A stretch of 64,000 nucleotides of DNA from Pseudemcibacter sp038106445 (GTDB lineage: Bacteria > Pseudomonadota > Alphaproteobacteria > Sphingomonadales > Emcibacteraceae): positions 1 through 64,000 of the forward strand of contig JAYODU010000010.1 of assembly GCA_038106445.1 (NCBI GenBank), written 5' to 3'. The notes beneath the pieces were generated by a model, which did not search any database, was not told the DNA's origin, and saw only the letters and a list, made by a program, of their open reading frames with translations. Both the position numbers and the translations under genes were made by a program. Shown piece by piece: positions 1-8,628 of the stretch; the stretch's first letter is position 1, and every line of letters starts with the position of its first letter.

Positions 1-45
1 CTCATAACCTGAAGGTCGTTGGTTCAAATCCAACCCCCGCAACCA
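1..45 (+). tRNA. tRNA-fMet (initiator, CAT), 3' part only
   Basis: The window opens inside a tRNA. The CTCATAA anticodon loop (anticodon CAT) is visible, followed by the 3' half of the anticodon stem, the variable loop AAGGTCG, a T-arm with GGTTCAAATCC, the acceptor strand CCCCCGCA and an encoded CCA at 43-45. The variable loop and acceptor end match bacterial initiator tRNA rather than elongator Met tRNA, and the CCTGA stem half is the form usual in alphaproteobacteria. The 5' half lies outside the window. Confidence 0.93.
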
Positions 46-51
46 ATAAAT

Positions 52-86
52 AACCCCTGGCCCAGCGGGCCGGGGTTTGTGTTTTA
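52..86 (+). terminator. Rho-independent terminator of tRNA-fMet
   Basis: A strong GC-rich hairpin starts seven bases after the tRNA CCA end. AACCCC and GGCCC (52-63, one bulged T) pair with GGGCC and GGGGTT (67-77) around an AGC loop, followed by a T-rich tract (TTTGTGTTTT). It separates the tRNA from the aminotransferase gene. Confidence 0.85.
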
Positions 87-156
87 ATGGTGGAAGTTCA
101 ATTGACTAAAAGTCTTTAAGATGAAATGGTGACAATTTTAATAAGAGTATCAAAAA

Positions 157-1353
157 ATGCCTAAGCTGCCACTCTCTTCATTAACGACACGTATATCCGG
201 CCCTGCATCCAAAGCGTGGGGTGTGGGGGATGTTGCATCCAAGCGGATGCTTGCTGGTGAGGATATTATTCATCTTGGTGTTGGAGATCCTGATCTGGAT
301 ACACCGTTAGAAGTCCGCGAAGCCATGTTTGATCATGTTGCATCAGGAAAAACCCATTATTCACCACTTGCAGGTGAATATGATCTGCGTCAGGCGATCG
401 CTTCACATGCAACCGGGCTTTATCACAGGGAGATTAAAGCTGAGGAAGTCGTTATCTGCAACGGTGCACAAGGTGCCCTGTTTGCTACATTTTTATGTTT
501 AACGGAAAAGGGTGATGAAGTTATTGTTTTGGAACCCTGCTATGCGCCCTATCCGGCGGTTGTGACAGCAGCAGGTGCAACAATGGTGCCGGTCATTTTG
601 GATAAAAAAGAAGGTTACCCCCTTGATCTGGCAAAGGTGAAAGCAGCAGTTACAGATAAAACCAAAGTCATCCTTGTTAATTCGCCGGGCAATCCTTCCG
701 GTGCTGTATTTGATCAGAATGTTCTGAATGAGCTTGCGGAATATTGTAAGGCTCGTTCTATCTGGCTTGTGTCAGACGAGGTTTACTGGTCGCTTTGTTT
801 TGAGGGGGATCATAATTCACCTTATCAGGCTGAAGACTGTCGGGATAATATGATCGTCGTAAACAGCCTTTCCAAATCACATGCGATGACAGGCTGGCGT
901 ATAGGGTGGGCAATCGGGCCAACACAATTTATTGCCGCAATGACCAGCCTTTCGCAAGCCCAATATTTTGGTATCAATCAATTTGTGCAGAAAGCCGCGA
1001 TTACGGCGCTTGAGGATAAATCAACGACATCCGAGTTTAAGGAACTGTTTCGTTTGCGGCGTGATGTTTTATGTCAGGGACTTAGGGACTGTAATTATGT
1101 GGATTTCGCCGTGCCAAAGGGAGGCATGTTTGTTTTATTGGATGTATCGCGTACGGGGCTAAGCGGTAAGGACTTTGCGGAGCAGCTTCTTGATGAAGAA
1201 AAAGTAGCTGTTGTGCCAGGGTTTGGTTTTGGGCCTTCCGTAAGAGATACAGTGAGAGTTGGATTTTTGCATGACCCGTCGCTTTTAAAGGAAGCGGCAA
1301 AAAGAATTGTCAGATTTGCAACGCGGAAAGCCAGCTTAACAATAGAAACTTGA
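157..1353 (+). CDS. PLP-dependent aminotransferase, AruH (arginine:pyruvate transaminase)-like
   Basis: A fold-type I (class I/II) aminotransferase of 398 aa, the usual length. It has the N-terminal GVGDPD motif, NSPGNPSG near residue 175, SDEVYW, and the PLP lysine K240 in SLSKSHAMTGWR. The C-terminal GGMFVLLDVSRTGLSG region resembles Pseudomonas AruH, which transfers the amino group of L-arginine to pyruvate. Substrate is inferred from resemblance only; a related aspartate or branched-chain type enzyme is possible. It stands alone between tRNA-fMet and a broken gene on the other strand, with no arginine catabolic partners nearby. The ATG at 157 is the only start in frame with the complete N-terminal arm. 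Confidence 0.85.
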   Translation: MPKLPLSSLTTRISGPASKAWGVGDVASKRMLAGEDIIHLGVGDPDLDTPLEVREAMFDHVASGKTHYSPLAGEYDLRQAIASHATGLYHREIKAEEVVICNGAQGALFATFLCLTEKGDEVIVLEPCYAPYPAVVTAAGATMVPVILDKKEGYPLDLAKVKAAVTDKTKVILVNSPGNPSGAVFDQNVLNELAEYCKARSIWLVSDEVYWSLCFEGDHNSPYQAEDCRDNMIVVNSLSKSHAMTGWRIGWAIGPTQFIAAMTSLSQAQYFGINQFVQKAAITALEDKSTTSEFKELFRLRRDVLCQGLRDCNYVDFAVPKGGMFVLLDVSRTGLSGKDFAEQLLDEEKVAVVPGFGFGPSVRDTVRVGFLHDPSLLKEAAKRIVRFATRKASLTIET

Positions 1354-1366
1354 TATCAACTTTCTT

Positions 1367-2226
1367 TTATTCGGCGACCTGTTCCCAAACGGATACTGAT
1401 GCTAGCCCGGATTTAACACATGTCTCGGCCCATTTGGTGAGTTGCTTTCTGTCTTGAAAGTTGCCTGACGGTTCAGCTTCATGAAAAATAATTGATACCG
1501 AAAAGGTGTTTTTTTGTTTTAATAAGGACCAGATATGAGGTGCGAGTTCCATATCACCGTACCAGCAGACAGGTGCCCCACATCAGGCAAATACCCCACA
1601 TATGCATATATGACGATGTTATTAAAGATAGGAAGATAAAGATAGGCAACGGGTCGGTCATTTTGAAACAGAATGAAGGCCCGCACGGTGCCGTTTTTTG
1701 CATGACGCATCATATCTTCTTTAAAACCGTCATCAACGGGAAGACCGGCATCCAGCAGCTTTTCCTGATACGTTTCCTTGGATATAGCGCGGGCAAGCGG
1801 GTAAAATTCTTTTATTTCATCCGGTGTTTGATAGAGCCTGCAATCAATTATACCACCGCATTCCTTTTCAAATTTTCGCATTTTACGTTTTAAGGTCGAG
1901 CGGGTCTTGGATGAAAACTGGTCCATATAGTTTTCAAATGTTCCGTCAAGGTCGGTATAATAGCGTCTGTAAACCTGTGATATATAATTAATATATCCCT
2001 CTTCTCGCCATATGGTTTTATGATCTTCATTTATGGGAAGAGAATATAGCATCATGCCTTGGGCATTTTCATCAATTTCACGAGGTATTTGGGTGTCTTT
2101 ATTTGCTGCATCGAACCGTATAAAATCAACATTTATTGTTTGAAGCTTGAAGGACTTTCTAAACAGGCAGATTTCACCAAGCCAAAAAGGCAATTTTATA
2201 TCCCGGGTTTTCCAGGATGCGGACAT
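1367..2226 (-). pseudogene. Chimeric remnant: GNAT/FemAB-like acetyltransferase N-part joined out of frame to a PlsC-like C-terminus
   Basis: Transcription order is 2226 to 1367. The first 235 codons (to 1519) encode a FemAB/BioF2-like GNAT (Acetyltransf_6 type): a SKTRSTLKRKMRKFEKE helix, then RAFILFQNDRPVAYLY and the family motif GYLPDVGHLSAGTV, after which the frame gives nonsense and stops. In another frame the same DNA, about 1542-1575, begins a segment reading PVCWYGDMELAPHIW and ending at 1367 (DRKQLTKWAETC). That is the C-terminus typical of 1-acylglycerol-3-phosphate acyltransferase (PlsC). The two family motifs overlap on one stretch of about 20 bp, so the join lies in local microhomology. 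Neither enzyme is complete: the acetyltransferase lacks its last third and PlsC lacks its catalytic HX4D half. It could be a real deletion fusion or a draft-assembly misjoin. Confidence 0.75.
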
Positions 2227-2349
2227 TTTACGCTGTGCTCTGTTGTTATTTATAAATGCGTGAATATGTTATAGCGCGAAAATCATTATTATCTTATTAA
2301 TAGCAATCACTATATTTATTAAACATATAAATGGGACGGTTCAAATTAT

Positions 2350-4227
2350 ATGAACAGTTACAAAAAAGTATATGGGCAGTGGAAACAGAACCCGCAACAG
2401 TTCTGGGCGGAGGCAGCATCTGAAATAAACTGGGACCGGACTTGGGATCAGGTGCTATATGATAAAGAGGCACCACTTTACCGATGGTATAAAGGGGCCA
2501 AAACCAATACATGTTATAATGCGCTTGACCGTCATATTGAAGCGGGGCATGGGGATCGCACGGCACTTATTTATGATAGCGCCATGACAGGGACTGTTGA
2601 AAAGTTCACCTATCAGGAATTAGCAGACAGAACAGCAAAATTTGCAGGCATACTTCAGGATTTAGGCGTTGGTAAAGGCGATCGGGTTCTGATTTATATG
2701 CCGATGATACCAGAATCGATTATGGCTATGCTTGCCTGCGCAAGGATTGGGGCTGTGCATGCTGTGGTTTTTGGCGGATTTGCGGCGGCGGAGCTTTCAA
2801 AACGGATTGTTGATGCGGAACCAAAGGTCATTATTTCTGCGACATGCGGCCTTGAACCTGGCAAAATCATTCCATATAAGCCTCTTCTTGACGAAGCGAT
2901 TGAAAATGCGGGTGTGGAGACAAAAACCGTAATTGTTGCGCGTCCGGAATGTTCAGCAGAAATGATGCCAGCCAGGGATTATGACTGGCATGATCTGATG
3001 GATAAAGCAGAGAGGCTGGCACCTTGCATTTCCCTTGAAGCGACAGACCCGCTTTATATTCTTTACACATCCGGAACGACAGGTACACCCAAAGGGATTG
3101 TGCGGGATAACGGTGGCCATCTTGTGGCCATGAACTGGTCCATGAAAAATGTATATAACATGAATCCGGGCGATGTATATTGGGCGGCGTCCGATATTGG
3201 CTGGGTGGTTGGTCATTCCTATATCGTTTACGGGCCCTTAATCCGTGGATGTACAACAATATTATATGAAGGCAAGCCCGTGGGGACACCGGATGCTGGC
3301 GCCTTTTGGCGGGTTATTTCTGATCATAAAGTAAACGCCTTGTTTGTGGCGCCGACGGCAATAAGGGCGATTAAAAGAGAAGATCCCAATGCGGAACATA
3401 TAAAAAAATATGATCTTACAGCATTTCGCACACTTTTTCTTGCAGGGGAACGAGCTGATCCGGACACGGTAAAATGGTCGGAAGACATACTGGGTGTGCC
3501 GGTGATTGACCATTGGTGGCAAACGGAAACGGCATGGTCCATATGTGCCAATTTTATGGGTATTGAACATTTACCGGTTAAATATGGCAGCCCAAGCAAG
3601 CCATCCCCAGGTTTCGATGTTCGAATATTAAGCGACGAAGGTGAAGAGGTAGCGCCGGGTATGTTGGGCAACATTGTTGTGAAAGAACCGCTTCCGCCTG
3701 GGGCTATGTTAACAGTATGGCGGGATGATGAACGTTGCATAAACACTTATTTCAAAGAATTTGAAGGCTATTATTTAACCGGTGATGCCGGCCATAAAGA
3801 TGAGGACGGTTATTTTTACATCATGGGCCGTACCGACGATGTAATTAATGTTGCCGGGCACCGTCTTTCGACAGGTGCGATGGAAGAAGTCCTATCAACA
3901 CTTCCGGAGGTAGCGGAATGTGCTGTTGTTGGCGTCGTTGATGATCTTAAAGGGCAACAACCCTTTGGTTTTCTAGTGCTTAAAAGCGGTTGTGCGCGCG
4001 CAGGAGAAGATATTGTTAGCGATGCCATTGCCAGCATCAGAAAGGAAATTGGCGCCGTTGCCAGTTTTAAAAATGCTGTGATTGTAAAACGCCTTCCCAA
4101 AACGCGGTCAGGCAAAATTTTAAGGCGTGTCATGGCCAGTATTGCGGCAAAGACACCTTATACTGTTCCGGCGACGCTGGATGACCCGGATATTCTTGAT
4201 GAAATTGAGCAGGCGTTATTTTCCTAA
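2350..4227 (+). CDS. prpE: Propionyl-CoA synthetase (acyl-CoA synthetase, PrpE/ACSS3 type)
   Basis: An AMP-forming acyl-CoA synthetase of 625 aa that activates propionate (or acetate) with ATP and CoA. The N-terminal ACAS_N segment (FWAEAASEINWDRTWDQV) and YRWYKGAKTNTCYNALDRH are characteristic of PrpE rather than Acs. Visible core motifs are YTSGTTGTPKG (P-loop), DHWWQTETAW, and the C-terminal RSGKILRR whose K589 is the catalytic and acylation-regulated lysine. The start at 2350 gives a full family-length N-terminus. Its 3' end overlaps the convergent desulfurase-like gene by 12 bp. No methylcitrate-cycle genes are nearby. Confidence 0.93.
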   Translation: MNSYKKVYGQWKQNPQQFWAEAASEINWDRTWDQVLYDKEAPLYRWYKGAKTNTCYNALDRHIEAGHGDRTALIYDSAMTGTVEKFTYQELADRTAKFAGILQDLGVGKGDRVLIYMPMIPESIMAMLACARIGAVHAVVFGGFAAAELSKRIVDAEPKVIISATCGLEPGKIIPYKPLLDEAIENAGVETKTVIVARPECSAEMMPARDYDWHDLMDKAERLAPCISLEATDPLYILYTSGTTGTPKGIVRDNGGHLVAMNWSMKNVYNMNPGDVYWAASDIGWVVGHSYIVYGPLIRGCTTILYEGKPVGTPDAGAFWRVISDHKVNALFVAPTAIRAIKREDPNAEHIKKYDLTAFRTLFLAGERADPDTVKWSEDILGVPVIDHWWQTETAWSICANFMGIEHLPVKYGSPSKPSPGFDVRILSDEGEEVAPGMLGNIVVKEPLPPGAMLTVWRDDERCINTYFKEFEGYYLTGDAGHKDEDGYFYIMGRTDDVINVAGHRLSTGAMEEVLSTLPEVAECAVVGVVDDLKGQQPFGFLVLKSGCARAGEDIVSDAIASIRKEIGAVASFKNAVIVKRLPKTRSGKILRRVMASIAAKTPYTVPATLDDPDILDEIEQALFS

Positions 4228-5445
4228 AATATCGTCAAGGGCGGCGATGAGCCTGTCTACTTCTTCAAGCGTATTATAATGGGTAAGCGATACCCGCACA
4301 GCACCATTATCTTTGGTAATACCCAATGAATCCCCTAACCTGCGTGCATGAAAATCGCCAAAACGGATGGCAATTTTATATTTATTCATTTCCAGACATA
4401 TCTTTTCCGGATCCTGCCCCTGCACTGTAAATGCGATGGTGGGTACACGTCTTGGGTCATTTCCATCTTTGATACCAAGAATTGTGCAATCATTTCTTTT
4501 TCTAAGATAGGAAAGAAGCCTTTCACCGATGGCCGTTTCCTGACCCTCAATATCCCTAAAGGCTGCTTCAATTTTTTTTCGCCTTGAACCGGTTTCCCCG
4601 GCCTGTTCGCCTAATGAAGTAAGATAATCAACAATGGCGCCTGAACCATAGGAAAGTTCGTAATTGGCGTTACCAGGTTCCATTTTTGCCGGGATTTTGT
4701 CACGTCCATAAAAATAATGATAAAGGTTATCCAGTTCTTTCATATGATCATAGCGGCAGTATAAAGCGGCGTGATGCGGACCGTAGGTTTTATAAAGACT
4801 TAGGGCATAAAAATCCACATTCCAATCCTGCACATCGACCGCGCGGTGTGGAGCGTAGGCAACCGCATCCACGCAAATTCTGGCGCCACGATCATGCACA
4901 AATGATGCTATTTCCTTGATCGGGTTTATTGTACCCAGCAAGTTTGAAACATGGGTCACGGCAACAAGTCTTGTTTTTTCTGTCATCAGCTTATCAAGTG
5001 CTTCCAGTTCCAGCTCATATGTTTCCTTGTTCATAGGCCAGAATTTGACGATGACGCCCCGCTCTTCTAGCCATGTCCAGGGGCCAATGTTGCTTTCATG
5101 ATCGGTAATGGTGACAATGACTTCATCACCTGCCCTGAACTGATTGACCATGGCTTTGGATAAAAACTGTAAAAGTACCGTCGTCGAGGGGCCAAAAACA
5201 ATTTCTTCCGGTCTGCTTGCATTAAACAAAGTGGCAATATCTGCACGTCCCTTCTGAAAGGCAGCAAGGGCATCCTGCGAAACCTGATAGCTGCCGCCAA
5301 GCTGAACATTGTTTGAATAATAATATTCATTGATCCGATCCACCACAGATTTTAAAATTTGTGAACCGCCCGCATTATCCATGAATATCCACTCATTCTT
5401 TAGGGCGGGAAATTGTGCCCGTACATATTCCAAGTCAAGAGCCAC
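4216..5445 (-). CDS. Cysteine desulfurase-like class V aminotransferase
   Basis: A 409-aa PLP enzyme of the class V aminotransferase fold. It has MDNAGGSQ at the N-terminus, VTHVSNLLGTINPIKEI, the active-site aspartate region ICVDAVAYAPHRAVDVQ, and the PLP lysine in LSLYKTYGPHHAALY. The pattern fits the cysteine desulfurase-like subfamily often called VC1184-type, not housekeeping IscS or SufS, and no iron-sulfur assembly genes are adjacent. It is the last gene of the minus-strand operon starting with hydantoinase, 30 bp after the ABC ATPase, so a role in amino-acid catabolism (lyase or desulfurase on the imported compound) is the inference from context. Substrate unknown. Confidence 0.85.
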   Translation of the reverse strand: MALDLEYVRAQFPALKNEWIFMDNAGGSQILKSVVDRINEYYYSNNVQLGGSYQVSQDALAAFQKGRADIATLFNASRPEEIVFGPSTTVLLQFLSKAMVNQFRAGDEVIVTITDHESNIGPWTWLEERGVIVKFWPMNKETYELELEALDKLMTEKTRLVAVTHVSNLLGTINPIKEIASFVHDRGARICVDAVAYAPHRAVDVQDWNVDFYALSLYKTYGPHHAALYCRYDHMKELDNLYHYFYGRDKIPAKMEPGNANYELSYGSGAIVDYLTSLGEQAGETGSRRKKIEAAFRDIEGQETAIGERLLSYLRKRNDCTILGIKDGNDPRRVPTIAFTVQGQDPEKICLEMNKYKIAIRFGDFHARRLGDSLGITKDNGAVRVSLTHYNTLEEVDRLIAALDDILGK

Positions 5446-5475
5446 TTCATATATCCTTTAAATTATTTATTTAAA

Positions 5476-6213
5476 TCAATGTTCTAACACAGCTTTCAAA
5501 AAACTTTTCGTTCTGTCTTCCTGCGGATCATCGAATATCTGTTTCGGTGTTCCCTGTTCAATGATCTGTCCGTCATCCATGAAAATAACACGGTCGGCAA
5601 CCTGCCGTGCGAAACCCATTTCATGGGTCACGACAATCATGGTAACCCCGCTTGTTGCAAGTGCTTTTATGACATCCAGTACTTCACCGACCATTTCAGG
5701 ATCAAGCGCAGAGGTTGGTTCATCAAATAATAACACCTTTGGTTTCATTGCAAGGGCCCGTGCGATTGCGACCCGTTGCTGCTGACCACCCGAAAGCTGG
5801 GAGGGGTATTTATTTGCCTGTGCTTCAATCCCTACTTTGGCAAGAAGTGCCCTTGCCGCTGTTTCTGCGTCTTTTTCATCTGTTCCTTTTACCCGCATTG
5901 GTGCAAGCATTATATTTTTAAGGATCGTTAAATGTGGAAACAGGTTAAAATTCTGAAATACCATGCCAACTTCGGCGCGTACATCTTTCAGGTTTTTACC
6001 TTTTTGTACCTTAATGCCATCTACGATAATTTCCCCATCCGGATCATATTGTTCAAGCAGGTTTATACAGCGGATCATTGTTGATTTGCCGGATCCTGAA
6101 GGCCCGATTACACAAATGACTTCCCCTTCATCTATATTCAAATTGATCCCGGCCAGTGCTTTAAAATTGCCGTAATGTTTTTCAACATTTTTAAGCTGGA
6201 TTAGAGTGGCCAT
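5476..6213 (-). CDS. Polar amino acid ABC transporter ATP-binding protein (GlnQ/HisP type)
   Basis: A 245-aa ABC ATPase. It has Walker A GPSGSGKST, Q-loop VFQNFNLFPHLT, signature LSGGQQQRVAIARALA, Walker B VLLFDEPTSALDPE and the H-loop VVTHEMGFA. The QNFNLFPH and EMGFARQVADRVIFMDDG segments are those of polar-amino-acid uptake ATPases. A longer reading would begin 15 codons upstream, but the ATG at 6213 is preferred because it overlaps the permease stop as TAATG and starts the family-typical MATLIQLKNVEKHYG. It pairs with the fused binding-protein/permease to form a complete importer. Confidence 0.93.
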   Translation of the reverse strand: MATLIQLKNVEKHYGNFKALAGINLNIDEGEVICVIGPSGSGKSTMIRCINLLEQYDPDGEIIVDGIKVQKGKNLKDVRAEVGMVFQNFNLFPHLTILKNIMLAPMRVKGTDEKDAETAARALLAKVGIEAQANKYPSQLSGGQQQRVAIARALAMKPKVLLFDEPTSALDPEMVGEVLDVIKALATSGVTMIVVTHEMGFARQVADRVIFMDDGQIIEQGTPKQIFDDPQEDRTKSFLKAVLEH

Positions 6214-7712
6214 TATCTGTCTCCCGCTTTGAATTTTATTTCGATCCGCGATACCCAAATGACCAGCGGAAGAAGAAAGGCAAGATATATGACCGCCGCA
6301 GCAATAAGCGGGGTCGGGTTTGCGGCCACGGCCTGTGCCTGTGTTGCCTGTTTAAGCAGATCAGGCATCGCAACAACAGATGCAAGGGCCGTATCCTTGA
6401 TCACATTGATACAGTTATTGGTAAGTGGCGGGATAACGATTTTAATTGCCTGCGGCAGGATCACATCTTTCATCATATCGCGGTAATTAAGACCGAGTGC
6501 CTGTGATGCTTCAAACTGACCTTTTGGGATTGCTTCAATTCCAGCCCGGAAGATTTCTGCCGTATAAGCACCAGATACCAGGGACAGTGTGACGGCCGCA
6601 GCATAAAAGGGCGAAAGGCTAATCCCCACAAAAGGAAGCGCATAAAAGATTATGATAAGCAGCACCAGAAGTGGAATGGAACGGAAGATGTCAATATAAA
6701 CCTTGGCAATGATCTGGAAAGGAAGAAGCGCATAAAGCCGAACCAGAGCAAGCCCCAATCCAACAACAAGACCTGCGACAATCGCGAGGATACCAAGCTG
6801 AATGGTTGTGATTAAACCTGCAATCAACATGGGGTATGTCTGCATGAAAACGTCCATATTCAGAAATGTTTCCACGAAATTGGAAGCAAGTTCCAGATCG
6901 GGCATCGGCATTGATCTGACTTCTACAGTTGATGTGTTGTCCTCTGCTGGTGTGCCAAACCATTTTGAATGTAGGCCGTTAACAAAGCCTTCCTGTTTTA
7001 ACGTGCTGATGACAGTATTCACATCAATAACAAGCGGGGCATTCTTTCCCATCATAAGTGCATATTGTCCCCCCGTCGGGATGCGTTCGACCACTTCAAG
7101 GTTTGGTTTATCCCGGGTGTAATAAAGAAGGGCCGGAATGTCACTTATATATCCCTTAACCCGTCCGATAACCACATCAAGCATGGCTGGGGCCAATCCT
7201 TCATAGCGACGAATTTCCGAGAAGCCGTATTTTTCCATATTTTCCGTCGCCCACATGTCGCCTGTGGACCCAGTATCAACGGCAACAATTTGTCCTCTTA
7301 GATCATCAAGGCTTTCGATACCGCTGCCTACTACGGTTGTCAGCGACTGATCGCTGTCATAATAAGGCTGCGTGAATGAAACGGATTCAAGCCGTCTGTC
7401 GGTAATGCCTATGGACGAAATGGCGATATCGATACGGCCCGATTGAACGGCTGAAAAAAGCCCATTGAAAGGAATGTTAACGATTTCAACATTACGACCA
7501 AGCCGCTGGCCAATTTCATTCACCAGGTCAATTTCAAAACCGATAAAGGTGCCGTCTGTATCCTGAAATTCCCAGGGGACATTGCCGATATTTGCACCGA
7601 CTATGATCGTTTCATCCCTCTCCTGCGCCCGGGAAAGAACAGGTAGAAACATTAATGCCCCTATAAAATATATCAGGATACGATTAACCAATGGCCGCAA
7701 CTCTGTTTTCAA
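6213..7712 (-). CDS. Fused amino-acid ABC substrate-binding protein and permease
   Basis: A 499-aa two-domain protein. Residues about 1-29 are a signal or anchor segment (LNRILIYFIGALMFL-type stretch ending near SRA). Residues about 35-255 are a family 3 solute-binding domain (IGFEIDLVNEIGQRLG, IDIAISSIGITDRR, FTQPYYDS). Residues about 285-499 are a HisM/GlnP-type permease domain with several membrane helices and the EAA loop EAIPKGQFEASQALGL. Such fusions are a known variant of polar amino acid importers. The start overlaps the end of the DapA-like gene by 29 bp and the stop overlaps the ATPase start, which supports tight cotranscription. The imported ligand is not predictable from sequence. 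Confidence 0.92.
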   Translation of the reverse strand: MKTELRPLVNRILIYFIGALMFLPVLSRAQERDETIIVGANIGNVPWEFQDTDGTFIGFEIDLVNEIGQRLGRNVEIVNIPFNGLFSAVQSGRIDIAISSIGITDRRLESVSFTQPYYDSDQSLTTVVGSGIESLDDLRGQIVAVDTGSTGDMWATENMEKYGFSEIRRYEGLAPAMLDVVIGRVKGYISDIPALLYYTRDKPNLEVVERIPTGGQYALMMGKNAPLVIDVNTVISTLKQEGFVNGLHSKWFGTPAEDNTSTVEVRSMPMPDLELASNFVETFLNMDVFMQTYPMLIAGLITTIQLGILAIVAGLVVGLGLALVRLYALLPFQIIAKVYIDIFRSIPLLVLLIIIFYALPFVGISLSPFYAAAVTLSLVSGAYTAEIFRAGIEAIPKGQFEASQALGLNYRDMMKDVILPQAIKIVIPPLTNNCINVIKDTALASVVAMPDLLKQATQAQAVAANPTPLIAAAVIYLAFLLPLVIWVSRIEIKFKAGDR

Positions 7713-8619
7713 GACGGGAAAGAAGATGGTTGAGATCCCTCATGTCATCTTCGCTCATTTTTGGACCCGGATCTCGCACTTTTGCCGATGCTATGGCCCC
7801 ACGGCGCATAAGAGTTTCCTTTCGTACCGCGAGCCCGTATCCAGGCTGCTGTTCATGTTTTACCAATGGGAGATAGATGTCAAACAAATCTTCTGCACCG
7901 TCAACGTCGCCATCAGCAAATTTTTCACAAACACCAACCAGCATTTCAGGATAGGCAAACCCGGTCATGGCACCATCTGAACCACGGGCCAGTTCCTGCG
8001 GCAGGTAAAGACCGCCGTTGCCACAAAGAATGCTTATTCTGCGAAGCCCTTCCGCTTCTGATCTGCGGCGTAGTTCCGATATTTTATTCAAGCCCGGCCA
8101 GTCTTCATGTTTCAGCATGACCATTTGCGGTACTTCGCGGATAATGTTTATCAGACAGTCAACGGACACAGGCGCATTTGTGATAAGGGGAAAATCCTGA
8201 TATATCATCGGGACAGATGAACCGAGCGCGCGGTCAACATCGGTAAAATAATCAAAAATCTTCTGATCATTATCAAGATCGCTATAGGGGGCAATCATTA
8301 CACCTGCGGCACCGGCATCCATTGCCGCCTGGGATAATGAAACCAGTGCACCCATATTTTTATTACTAACCCCAACAACGACAGGAACCCTTCCGGCAAC
8401 ACGGTTAATGACCCGGTTCATGAAGGCTTGTGATTCTTCCTGCGTTAATTTTTGCGCCTCCCCCATCATACCAAGGATCGTGATGCCACTAACGCCTTTT
8501 TCGAGATAAAAGTCGGTCAGGCTGTCTGCGCTATCCATATCGATTGAGCCATCATCTTTAAATGGGGTTGCCGAAATTATGTAAACGCCGCTCGCTTTTT
8601 CATTCAGTTTACTATTCAT
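7684..8619 (-). CDS. DapA/N-acetylneuraminate lyase family aldolase, substrate unknown
   Basis: A 311-aa class I aldolase of the dihydrodipicolinate synthase family. The Schiff-base lysine K170 (VMLKHEDWPG) and the catalytic tyrosine Y140 (MIYQDFP) are present. The usual pyruvate-carboxylate motif GTTGE is replaced by GMMGE at residues 50-54, so both threonines are missing and a different keto acid or a hydratase/lyase reaction is likely. It is not the housekeeping DapA by this criterion. It is the second gene of the hydantoinase operon, 9 bp after hydA, and runs into the transporter gene. I infer a role in degrading the product of ring opening or of import. Confidence 0.85.
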   Translation of the reverse strand: MNSKLNEKASGVYIISATPFKDDGSIDMDSADSLTDFYLEKGVSGITILGMMGEAQKLTQEESQAFMNRVINRVAGRVPVVVGVSNKNMGALVSLSQAAMDAGAAGVMIAPYSDLDNDQKIFDYFTDVDRALGSSVPMIYQDFPLITNAPVSVDCLINIIREVPQMVMLKHEDWPGLNKISELRRRSEAEGLRRISILCGNGGLYLPQELARGSDGAMTGFAYPEMLVGVCEKFADGDVDGAEDLFDIYLPLVKHEQQPGYGLAVRKETLMRRGAIASAKVRDPGPKMSEDDMRDLNHLLSRLENRVAAIG

Positions 8620-8628
8620 GTTAAGTCC

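Noticed and set aside
1367..1552. A separate 61-aa gene starting at 1552 on the minus strand.
   Set aside because: Its sequence is the C-terminus of a PlsC-type acyltransferase and family similarity extends upstream of its ATG, so it is part of the broken chimera, not a small gene.
4216..5445. Housekeeping cysteine desulfurase for iron-sulfur assembly.
   Set aside because: The sequence fits the desulfurase-like subfamily and it lies at the end of a catabolic operon with no isc or suf genes nearby.
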